Part shown: piece after piece, positions 55,200-64,000 of the stretch | Position numbering within the stretch: the first letter of the stretch is position 1 | Layout of the letters: the number at the start of each line of letters is the position of its first letter | Assembly (NCBI GenBank): GCA_028752905.1 | Contig: JAQNBH010000015.1 | Span: 32,323,529 to 32,387,528, forward strand | Reading direction: 5' to 3' | Length of the DNA: 64,000 nucleotides | Origin: Cladorhizidae sp. MBARI D1340-BT2 | Lineage: Eukaryota > Porifera > Demospongiae > Poecilosclerida > Cladorhizidae | The notes under the pieces: generated by a model | Told to the model about the DNA's origin: nothing | The model's input: only the letters and a program-made list of their open reading frames with translations | The model's database searches: none | Program-made: the position numbers and the translations under genes

Positions 55200-56180
55200 A
55201 TAATGAGATAGGTACGCTGAAAGGAGCGACGGTGAAGCTACATGTAGACCTAGAAGTCAGGCCTAAGTTTTTCAGAACTAGGTCAGTACCTTACTCTCTT
55301 GAGGAGAAAATTGAAACAGAGCTTGAGAGATGGAAAGCACAGGCATAATTTCACCTGTCCAGTTCAGTGGTTAGGCTGCACATATAATCCCTGTAATGAA
55401 AAGCAATGGTACTGTAAGTGTCTGTGGAGACTATAATATATAATATTACCATTAACTCTGTTTCTCAGGTAGACACTTAACCTTTACTGTAAACGATCCG
55501 TCTAATGGTAGCTTCTATTGGTAGATATGGAGAAACAGTGCACCTTTGAAGATTGAGAAGAAGTGATGTTGATCATGAAAATAGGCGTAAACCATGACAA
55601 ATATTGTAAAACTATTCTAAACCTAACAATAATTACATTCCTTATGCTTAGCTGTACAGAAATGAAAAATCACCAAATAAGTACACAAAATAAGAAGTGC
55701 AATCCTTGCAGTCACCACTTCCTTATTTACCGTAAACAGAATCAATAACTGGTGCAATATCTTAATATTTATGCTAGACAGTCATTAATCACACATGACA
55801 TACAAGTTCAATAATGAGTTCAATAAATCCCAAGCTCCCAGTTATGAGTTTATCCAATCCTTCTCATTTACCTAGAGTGGAGGAGTTGTTTGCTGCTCTG
55901 AATGGTGGAAGATATTTCGACATGTCTCGGGCTTACCTACAGTTGGAGTTAGAGTAGGACTCTAAACAGTATGTCACTATGAATACACACAAGCCGTTAT
56001 TTCAGTACAACAGGTTACCTTCTGGATTAATTGCTCCATCTATTTTTCAATGGTATATGGAAAACTTGTTACAAGTGTTTCTGTGAATCTAGATGATATT
56101 TTAGTGACTGGAAGTACAGCAGAAGAGCATATGGAGAATCTTGATTGTGTCTTGGTTAACTAGTATTAGCAGGAGTTCGA
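55200..56180 (+). pseudogene. Gypsy-7 reverse transcriptase
   Basis: Frames encode VDLEVRPKFFRTRSVPYSLE, LPRVEELFAALNGGRYFDMS, RAYLQLELE, YNRLPSGLIAPSIFQWYMEN and, after a damaged catalytic loop, VTGSTAEEHMENLDCV. The next piece of the domain (KAFMLPKVEYIVRV) lies beyond the TTAA element at 56405-56450 and the next (RAFLGIIE) beyond the piggyBac element at 59020. About 300 bp of the fingers region (55350-55850) are poorly preserved. Confidence 0.8.
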
Positions 56181-56184
56181 TTAA

Positions 56185-56400
56185 CTCTTAGAACCCTAGC
56201 GGCTGGTTTTTCGGCCGATATGTAGAGGCGTATATACCCGAGCAGCCGATATTTCGGCCTGGGATTTCCTTCTTTTTTTCCTTTTTTTCCCTTTTTTTTT
56301 TTTGCATTATCAATAAATATAATCAACTTTGAAATTTTGGTCCCTCCAGGACCATAGGGTGGGTGGCATGCCCATGTTAGGGAGCATAGGGTTCTAAGGG
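56185..56400. mobile_element. Short MITE with TTAA target (piggyBac type)
   Basis: TTAA at 56181-56184 and 56401-56404 flank ends CTCTTAGAACCCTAG and ATAGGGTTCTAAGGG, inverted repeats of about 15 bp with one mismatch. The interior is T-rich and noncoding, and contains two CGGCCGATAT-like boxes. It interrupts the Gypsy-7 RT. Confidence 0.85.
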
Positions 56401-57074
56401 TTAAGCAAGGCATTTATGTTACCTAAAGTTGAATACATTGTGCGTGTGATGGTTTGTTCCCCATTGAAGAAAAAAATCATTCTATTAACCGATTGCATGC
56501 CGTATTCCTAGGCAAATTATTCATGAATTAACGAGGTATTTTACTTATTATTTTTATATCTTCCGTTCTGCAGGGACTCCACCCATGAAACTTGGGTCAT
56601 ATTCAGCCACATGATAGCTCTACTTCCTGTAAAAAAAATCGAGCCTTCCTTACCAACTGGGCAGAACTAACCAGCATTATAAAACCTTGTCATCTTCTTG
56701 GGGGTGAATATTTTCATATTTTCACACTATTATACACACATTATAATGCCAACACAAGATGGAGCATCTATTTACAAACCCTCTACCAGCTGCAAAGCCA
56801 GTGGGTTGTTTTCCCCATCAAAATGCTAACACATAATAATACAAAAAACAAATTATAAGAGAGTGAAAATGCTAACACATACTAGAATAAAACCATAATA
56901 TAAAACACAATTATGTAAGGGAGTGTCTTGGGTAGAGCTCCGGTCTTGCTGTCACGGGTAGAGTAGAACTTGCTCAGTCTTGGGTATAGCTTGCTTGGTC
57001 TCCGGCATGATATTTCACCATGTTTTTATTCTACACAAACATGAGATACCAGGATAAGAATAACACTTGAATAC

Positions 57075-57182
57075 TGGAGAGACGAGAGAAGTAGACGAAG
57101 GGACAGGGAACGAGAGAAGTAGACGAAGGAGCAGGGAACAAGAGAGAAGTAGACGAAGGAGCAGGGAACAAGAGAGAAGCAC
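57075..57182 (+). repeat. About 30-bp tandem repeats in the piggyBac 3' region
   Basis: Three to four copies of GAGAGAAGTAGACGAAGGAG followed by CAGGGAACAA. On the minus strand they encode a repeated LFPAPSSTSL segment past the normal end of the transposase. Confidence 0.85.
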
Positions 57183-57289
57183 AGAAAGGAGCAGGGGGTG
57201 CATAAACATTACTGATAGTCCACCAAGGTATGGTATTACGAAAACAGTCACGGCCTGTTGATCCAGCACACAAAGGAACCTTACAAAAA

Positions 57290-58751
57290 CAACACTGGGA
57301 CCTTGCCTCATGCCTGTAACCTTTACTAATGCAAACTACACAGCGCTTCTTTGCACAGCACTGTGGGAAATGACCTTGACCTAGTTTTAAATTGAGGCGA
57401 TCTAGCTGACTATTTGCCTGACTACAACGTTGACCTGCACGCTGCCGAGAAGAGAAAGAACCAATCAAAGATTTAGCTAGAACAATCCTAGCTTCTAGAT
57501 AATTACCCTTCCTTACTGATATTGGAGCTCGGACAGAAGAAAACAAAATAAATGAATTCAATAAACAAGCTTCTATCAAATTTGTAACCAACAAACCATC
57601 AATAGAATTTACATGTACATAACGCATTAGCTCCAAAAACCGAGTCCTAGGCATTACTTTACGAACCAAAGATCCAGACAAATCCGAGTGATTAGTGGAC
57701 CAGTACAATTCTAAGTATGGAAGTGTGGAAACTCCCATTATTATCAACATTCCTACAAAAGCTTTCATTTCCTCTATATTAGTATCTACCCATGGCCTGG
57801 AGAGACTAGCCATCCTAGAAACGTAACTGTTCGAATCTGCTACTAGGAGTTCCCACACTTCAAGAGTAAAAAAAAGGTAAAATGCATCTAAAAATGTACT
57901 TGATGCACCAAGCAATGAAGAAGTTGGACCAGCTGTTGCTGTATAGTCCAATTTCAAAGGAGTTGGCTCCTTTATTTCCCACTTACCTGTGACCTCAGTT
58001 AGCCTAGAACCAGTGCCAGATGCTTGGGCAGAACCAGTGCCAGATGCTCGGACAGAACCAGTGCCAGATGCTCGCACATGCCTATAACCTCTGGCCCGCC
58101 TACTACCAGTACCTTTTGGAGGACCACTAGCAACACTTACGACTCCACTACCACTTGAGCTGCTTCCCCCTTGGCCAGTACTCCCTCGCCCGCCTCTTCC
58201 TCGCACAACTCCAGCACCAGTCGTGTTCCCACGCCCTGTAGAGACTTCAGGCAAGGCTTCCTCATCCTCCAATGTAACAAAAGGAGTCATAGATGCCTCA
58301 TCTCCACTCTCATCATCTGATGCTGTAGGAAAAGTAGTGGGGAGGGTGGGAAAAACAAGATATATATATCTATCAAGTTTGTGGTCAACATTTGAAAATT
58401 CAAATTCAAATGAAAATCAACAACTCAACAACTCCAACCTACACTCTTAGCTATAACTTTTTTCCTATAACTATCCTGTCTGAATTTGGAATACCAACAG
58501 AATAAGCTAGTATTTGGCAATAGTACACTCTCAGTTGACTATGGTAAACAAAGGCTATGAAGCGCTAAGGTTAGAAGAAACTTACAATCGAGAAGTCCAT
58601 CCAAGCGCGCCTCTTCTCTTAGAGCAACTGGATCCAGAGTGTTTCCTCGGTATGCATAGATGTCTTCACCTTCTTCCCCAAATGAATCTGACCCAGAATC
58701 GCCAGAATCGTCGGCTAAAAGTTGAGAAATAACGTCCTCACAGGAGAGCAT
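57290..58751 (-). pseudogene. piggyBac transposase, catalytic core deleted
   Basis: Exon 1 (58751-58586) starts MLSCEDVISQLLADDSGDSG and ends at GATT|GTAAGT. Exon 2 starts after CTACAG at 58322 and joins in phase (SDDESGDEASMTPFV). It has RG- and SG-rich sequence (GVVRGRGGRGSTGQGG), three ASGTGSxR repeats, then the N-terminal transposase domain (FLDAFYLFFTLEVWELLVAD, EMKAFVGMLIIMGVSTLPYL, MPRTRFLELMRYVHVN). After HVNS the sequence passes to the end of the domain (ARIVLAKSLIGSFSSRQRAG) and the Cys-rich C-terminal finger (CCAKKRCVVCISKGYRHEAR, CCFCKVPLCAG). The catalytic Asp region between these is deleted, yet the frame stays open for 419 codons. Confidence 0.88.
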
Positions 58752-59061
58752 CTTTGAGCAGTTAAAAAAAAAAACTCGACCAACAAAAATGGCGTGGCGT
58801 TCAACCGCAGGATTTTTGTTGCACGATGCATCAACCGGAAATAATCATTTTTGTGACGTTCTCTAGTCTACTAGGCATGTGCAGAACCCAACCAGGGCTG
58901 TTAGCTCGTAACGGTTCATTTTATATATTTTTGTGTGGCGAAGGATGTAAGGTCTCGCGCCATATGGCGCTTACGGCGTTTAATCGGTTAAAGAGCCCCG
59001 AGACAAACTAATATCACTCAGTTGAGAGCCTTCTTGGGGATTATTGAAGGTTCGTGCCTAA

Positions 59062-59520
59062 AGGCTAGTTCACAATATGCTGCTAGGCCGTCGCATCACG
59101 GCGCATTGCATCGTATCGCATCACATCACTTAGAGCTGTTCACAATAACAGAGTCGCGGAGTCGCCACTTGAGCAAACTTGAACTTTCACCCAACCAGAA
59201 CCCTCCCCATTAATTAACAGAAGCCAGCACTCATCTCATTTGTGCATCCCAACTAGGGAAAGTTCTCACTGCTTCGATAAGCCTTTCGTCGGCAAGTTTC
59301 AAATCACCAGCTTTTACTGGAAAATCAAAACAAAGCACACCAGAATGACGAAAAACTCACATACCAGAATGATTCAATCACATGTCGCAACTCCGCTCAA
59401 ATAGAACTCGATTCTATTCAAGTGGTGCAACGCGATGTGATGCGATGCAATTTTGTGTTCATAATAATTATTATTGCATCGCATCGCTTGAGAGTTTTGC
59501 ATCATATTGTGAATGAACCC
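59062..59520. mobile_element. Harbinger-type MITE with TAA target duplication
   Basis: TAA at 59059-59061 and 59521-59523 flanks ends AGGCTAGTTCACAATATG and the complement of GGGTTCATTCACAATATG. Near both ends are runs of GCATCGCATCGC-like sequence. The ends resemble those of the Harbinger element at 33.1 kb (GTTCACAATA..GCATCGC), so it may be mobilised by that family. It interrupts the Gypsy-7 RT/RNase H connection. Confidence 0.8.
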
Positions 59521-59523
59521 TAA

Positions 59524-59930
59524 CATATCCTCACAGTTGTCTCCATTATATCAATTACTGCGTAAAAACTTGAAATTGGTTTGGACAAGGAAGCAGGATC
59601 AGGCTTTTGTGCTAAGGGAGCATTACCAGCTAACTCGCTATTGGTCCACTATGATAGAGCAAAAACCCTTATCATAGCATTTGATGCATCTCGATAGATT
59701 TGGGAGCAATCCTATCACATGTAATTGACAATGGCTATGAAAGACTAATTGATTACACCTCTAGGACACGATAATATTTGTTGTCACCAAATTTCATACC
59801 TAGACCATTATTATCTGGCCATAACCCTTTGTCTTACCTTGGGCTAAGGATAGCCTAGCTTTCAGTTGACGACCTAATATTGAACAGCTAGATCATTTTA
59901 CCTTCTGTGATAGCTCTGCTTTTTGAAAGA
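59524..59930 (+). pseudogene. Gypsy-7 RNase H fragment
   Basis: Frames encode VVSIISITA and, shifted, PLYQLLRKNLKLVWTRKQDQ, then ANSLLVHYDRAKTLIIAFDA (catalytic Asp), LSHVIDNGYERLIDYTSRT. These are the connection and the first half of RNase H. Later sequence is too decayed to follow. Confidence 0.75.
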
Positions 59931-60147
59931 GCAGGATTTCATTAGAACTCTCATCTGGGCATCTGGGCACTAATTATAAATTTTGCTGACAGAAGAATGG
60001 TATATGCACTATGTTGCCTACTAGCTATATAGATTTTCTATTCGCTGATAAAAAAACAACCCACATCAATGCTAGGGCAAGTAGGTAAGGCCAAGAATCA
60101 CCACTGATCTGTTACTAGTTGGTCATTACCTAACTAGCAAAAAAAAA

Positions 60148-60330
60148 TTTACAATAACCTTCTCAATAATAAACTTGAGATTGTTGTTTCGACTAGGTGC
60201 TCTGGCCTTCATCAGAAATAATTATTCCTGATGAAGGCCAGAGCACCTAGTTCAAGCGTAAAGACAGTACAATTTCAAGTTAATTATTGAGAAGGATATT
60301 GTAATGTCAACTGCAAGTTAATTGAGAACT
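60148..60330. repeat. Palindromic hairpin repeat, copy 4, with two hammerhead-core-like halves
   Basis: On the minus strand (left arm) the sequence is CTGATGAAGGCCAGAGCACC, then TAGTCGAAAC. On the plus strand (right arm) CTGATGAAGGCCAGAGCACC is followed by a mutated TAGTTCAAGC. The two halves meet head to head at GAATAATTATTC (about 60217). Tails with TTGAGAAGG and ATTGTAATGT match the other copies. CTGATGA, a stem-loop, then GAAA is the hammerhead ribozyme core order. Confidence 0.7.
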
Positions 60331-62120
60331 TCTTTTCTCTATAGCTAAACTGTTTCTATGGTAGTAGTACTACACTATAAACATGCTTTTGGTGTGTAGA
60401 AATGATTAGGTTGTCAGATATCCTCTGCAATATACTGTAACTGATAATTATAATAATGTGTGTGGGTGTGCATGTGTATATAAAATAATATTACCCTGAA
60501 TTACCGATCTTTTTTATCTTTGAAGGTCCGAATGTATAACTTTTGTGATTATAGAGGGTTTTGCTATCATACTTTAGCTATATCTAGCAAGCTAGCTACA
60601 TGTTGAGAATTATTGGTGTCAAAATCAAACATTGACTTCATTTGCTAGCTAGTATTTCGCATCATTCACCATTGACAAACTTCCTTAGGCTCAGATAAAG
60701 CTTCTACACTACATTTGTCCATATTTTTACTAGGTGGAGAGCCATAAAAGTATGCCATTAATTAAACCTTGAAGATTGCCTTTGAGATCTAGGGACACTA
60801 AAGCCTGACACACTATATACAATGGAGCGCTGCAGATAGCTGAAGAAAGGTCTAGCTACAAACCTCATCTGTAGCTACAACTACTGCATTTGTACTCTAG
60901 GCATGATGAGATGAACCAAGTGCTAACATTCTAAGTCCCACAGCTTGAGATGTGCAACTTACTTTGTTGTGGTTTTTAATACATATCTTGACCATAGAGT
61001 TGTGATATAGCTACACACCATAGCTGTAATAGCAGTTGCACTGGTCTGGGCCATGACCAAAGCGGGAAGTCTAATGATGAAAAACTACACCATAACTGCT
61101 ACACACTTCCCTAGCTATGGAGGTGTGTTTTATTTGGATTCCTGCATGCATGTACATACTGAATCCATAGCTACGTGCACAGATATTTATTTTCCAGAAT
61201 GGATAAAGTGACTTCAGAAATGGAGAGAAACAAAAGTCAAAGCATGCTTCACAAACAACAGAACAAAGAAAACTGAGATAAAGAGAGAAAAAAAGGACCG
61301 CGTGGGCATGTGAGAAGCACAGCAACCCATGATGGAGAAGGTTTCTTTGGCTCAAGTAAAGCTTCTATGCTCCATGCTTCTATAGCTTAAAAGAATGGAT
61401 GTTGAAGTTTCATTTGACACTAGAAACGGAAATAATAATCACGGATAATGGCCTTGCTAAACTGGAAATGACAATCACACTCAATATTGAGCATGTTCTC
61501 GTCCCAGCTTTGCACTAGATTTCTTCACTGGTGTAAGCTAGGGCAATGTAGAAGCCAATGTAACTTCAATATGTCAGCCTAAAACTATTAAAAATCGATA
61601 AAAAATCGATTGTAGGGTTAAAAAATATCCCATAAAATGTCCAAAAAAATTGCAATATTGCTCTAGTCGCCTACTGAATATAAAGGCTATAGACATTCGG
61701 TAACTAAGGTGAAAATATTGAAAAATGTGTCACATTCAGAATTCAAGCAGCGTTTTCACCATGAACGAGATGTCCATTTGCCTAACCTTGGAGGATTGTA
61801 CTTTCTCGGGTTCTTGATGATTATTTTGGACTTTCTGAGGCGGAAAGCAGTGATAAAGGCAAGTTGGAGAATATAAAATTTGCTTTCAAATGATATAATT
61901 TATTAAATGAACGGTTTTTGAAAAATTACTTCCAAGATATCGAGCCATGAAGTCCAAGCAGTTTGTAATCACATACCAGCTGCCAGAAACACCCCCTGCT
62001 TCACAAGAATACATCCCCTCATTAGTAGAATTGTGTGTGTACAAACAAAATGTTAAAAGCAACCAATTTACTTTTCAGTCCTTTATTTTTCAACAACAGC
62101 AGTATCCTACATCCTAACCA
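60331..62120. other. No recognised gene
   Basis: AT-rich. A 94-codon minus ORF (61355-61071) and others have no recognisable motif. Confidence 0.4.
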
Positions 62121-62131
62121 CAATGAAAACA

Positions 62132-62168
62132 GGGCTAGGGCTAGGGCTAGGGCTAGGGCTAGGGCTAG
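62132..62168. repeat. (GGGCTA)6 hexamer array followed by (AT)n
   Basis: Six units of GGGCTA, one base different from the metazoan telomere unit TTAGGG in rotated form (TAGGGC). An AT dinucleotide run follows at 62174-62200. Confidence 0.9.
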
Positions 62169-62204
<36 letters not shown>

Positions 62205-62409
62205 CACATAAATTAAGACACATCAGACTTGTTATGTTGCTTTGCTAATATTGAATTAGCAAACATAAACACGTTATCATTTGCAGGGCTCCCATGCCCA
62301 GGTCCATCCATCATTACCCTCCACACATGTCTTCCGACACCCTCCAGTAATCCCTGAAAAACAATAGAATGAAAAATACACACAAACAAAAGTCATCCTC
62401 CAGTAATTC

Positions 62410-64000
62410 CTAAGCTTGACAAAAATACACATAAACAAAAGTATCTTCCAGTAATCCCTGCAAGCTTGACAATAGAAAGAAAAACACACATAAACACACA
62501 TAAACAACACACATAAACAAAATAAAAATGTTACAGGTCCCCACCATACAATGCCCCAGCCTCCATTGATATGTCTCCTGCCGAGTCATCGTTGCCGTCC
62601 TTATCCGCCTCGCTTCTTCAGTAGCCTTCCTCTCCCGCTGGTCCTCCCTAGACTCATCAGAACACTCAAAAGACATGTTAGCTCGCATACTAGATATACC
62701 TAGTTTAGACATAATCTTACCAAAGCCAACATTCCTGACTAAGAGTGATAAAAAATCGCTTTCTCATCGCAAATCATCCCCTCTAGGTTGTCCTTATTAT
62801 TTCTAATTGCTCCCCTATAGTAGGTTTGCATTTTAACTATAGACACACGACTAACCCCCCTAGCACCACCCAAAGTTACACGCTTGCCATTGTCATAAAC
62901 ACCGCCTTTTTTAATGCATGTCTCAAAATGCTTTAAAAAGTGCTTTCTAACATGATATATACACTCTAGGACCGTAAGGCTCGACTTCCAACAACTGTTT
63001 ATGTGCATTTGTATCCCCATCACTAATTATGTGTGTGTACCTAAGCTTCAGTCTCTCCACTGAACACTCAAAAAGTGTTTGCGTTACTACAACTTCCATA
63101 GAACTCGAAGAGCCTTCAAAATTGGCTTCACAATTTACCTTGTGACCCTCAAACCTTTCTTTATAACTTGCTTATGTTTCATCTTCAGGTCTTCGCGCAC
63201 AAGCTTGACAGAACTTAGACATAAGATAATAATCTAAAACTTCTCCAGTGTCCCAAGACATCACCGCAACCAAGCCATAATTTGATTTGTAGCCCTGTCT
63301 ATGCCATGTACCGTCAACAGTAATACTAACATCAATGATGTCTTCATGCCTAACCCCATAAAAATCATGTCACCTATGAGCGGCATCCAACATAATACTC
63401 TCTGTTACTGCATTTGCGTCACTCCCTATTTACCTAGTATATTAAGTGGAACTGAGAGGGGGCAAGATATCCATGACTGCAGTGATGTCTTCCAGACCAG
63501 AATGACTAATTTCAGCAATGCAAGCACCCAGTACTGACTGGATGTTCAAAGAATGAGCTTCTACAGATACAGGGTTTGAGATGTCTTTAGTGTTACCACA
63601 ATTTGAACAAAAAGTAAAAATATGAGCCACCATGCCTGCCCTATGGGAACATTTTTCCTTCAGTTGCTAGGGAGCTCAGCTACCACATTGAATATACTTA
63701 TTACACCTTTCTATGACCTCTCTAAGCTTATCTAAGTTTATGAAACGATTACCCTTACCCAGTTCTCCAACACCACCTGAGTCCAAAGAGGTAGAGCCAG
63801 TAGATCCAGTAGCAACACCCGCAGAAGCAGCTGAACAATCCATGAGAGCCAACTTCTTCCTGGTCATAGTCACCACTGGAACTGGCCTCTGTTCAGACAT
63901 TTTCAATTGATTGCAAGGTAAGTGAAGTTTCACAGAAGGCGCTACCCCACCTACAGGATCCAAGAGACTCACTAACAAAGGAAGGAAACAGCTAGTAACT
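62410..64000 (-). mobile_element. Mutator-like transposase remnant (metazoan Mutator domain), runs off the right edge
   Basis: The minus strand encodes, from 63978, KGNRFINLDKLREVIERCNK, FTFCSNCGNTKDISNP, VLGACIAEISHSGLEDITAV and MDILPPLSS. It continues AAHR*HDF, GVRHEDIIDVSITVDGTWHR (likely first catalytic Asp), YKSNYGLVAVMSWDTGEVLD, SKFCQACARRPED and, near 63030, THIISDGDTNAH (second Asp). GMICDEKAIFYHS and the linker TYYRGAIRNNKDNLEG are at 62750-62820, and a charged C-terminus (DESREDQRERKATEEARRIR) near 62650. This order matches the Mutator-like transposase domain family of invertebrates, which differs from the MULE at 25.9 kb. Two stops and one or two frame changes are visible. The N-terminus starts near 63900 (MSEQRPVPVV). 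Confidence 0.75.

Larger units (their letters stand above)
56489..58987 (-). mobile_element. piggyBac transposon with internal deletion
   Basis: TTAA at 56485-56488 and 58988-58991 flank inverted ends CCGATTGCATGCCG and CGGCGTTTAATCGG (about 11 of 14 matching). The minus strand carries a two-exon transposase whose central catalytic region is missing. The element sits in the Gypsy-7 RT/connection region, and the Pol reading resumes beyond it. Confidence 0.9.
50185..59930 (+). mobile_element. Ty3/gypsy element split by four insertions (Gypsy-7)
   Basis: Gag begins at 50239, is cut at 50530, resumes at 54277, and is followed by protease, RT and RNase H up to about 59930, all on the plus strand. 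Intervening DNA consists of four separate elements, each with its own target duplication: 50531-54271 (AGGAG), 56185-56400 (TTAA), 56489-58987 (TTAA) and 59062-59520 (TAA). Removing them conceptually makes the Pol reading continuous. A primer-site-like TGGTGATGAGGATAC lies at 50185. LTRs and integrase were not identified. Stops in gag and RT show that it was dead or became so after these insertions. Confidence 0.85.

Overview
The window is animal nuclear DNA. It is AT-rich with many simple repeats, has no operon-like gene packing, and carries metazoan transposable elements, GT/AG splice signals and a captured GRIP-domain golgin. The mixture of element types would fit a marine invertebrate such as a demosponge, but that is an impression and not a demonstration. 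Almost everything recognisable is mobile-element DNA at different stages of decay. Few pieces look like host sequence: an array of small exon-like units at 3.9-6.0 kb, a CpG-containing promoter-like stretch near 48.4-49.8 kb, and an intron-interrupted integrase-derived fragment near 40.3-41.1 kb.

Layout. 0-2.6 kb: a partial unknown ORF and a decayed Ty3/gypsy remnant (minus). 3.9-6.0 kb: six units of exactly 54 nt, each between splice-like borders and each encoding a V-A-Y-x-x-V type tyrosine motif. 5.7-8.9 kb: palindromic repeats and a long AAT microsatellite. 9.1-12.5 kb: a complete-length LTR element with a tRNA-Trp primer site and its RT core deleted. 12.7-13.9 kb: the 3' part of a LINE with a restriction-like endonuclease. 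15.7-19.0 kb: another gypsy remnant. 19.2-20.1 kb: a collapsed LTR element. 21.8-24.8 kb: a piggyBac-like N-terminal fragment and a broken hAT transposase. 25.9-27.7 kb: a MULE-type transposase. 28.0-29.7 kb: an almost intact pogo element. 30.4-32.9 kb: a second hAT. 33.1-39.9 kb: a two-gene Harbinger element with a gypsy element inserted in its right end. 42.3-48.4 kb: two tandem units with long inverted arms carrying a LINE-type RT on one strand and an OTU-like fragment on the other. 50.2-59.9 kb: a plus-strand gypsy element broken by four later insertions. 62.5 kb to the end: a Mutator-like transposase remnant.

The most unusual object is the LTR retrotransposon at 50531-54271. It has two nearly identical LTRs, a tRNA-Leu primer site, a 5-bp target-site duplication, Gag and a protease start. 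The RT region is replaced by an intronless golgin segment (coiled coil plus GRIP domain), fused in frame at both ends. This resembles host-gene capture by acute transforming retroviruses, and the duplication shows the chimera itself was copied and integrated. The second is the exon-like array, which would give a receptor tail a variable number of ITIM-like phosphotyrosine motifs if it is expressed.

Target-site duplications (AGGAG, TTAA, TTAA, TAA) let the insertion order in the 50-60 kb stack be read directly. All boundaries and domain calls were made by eye from translations and repeat comparison. No database search was possible.
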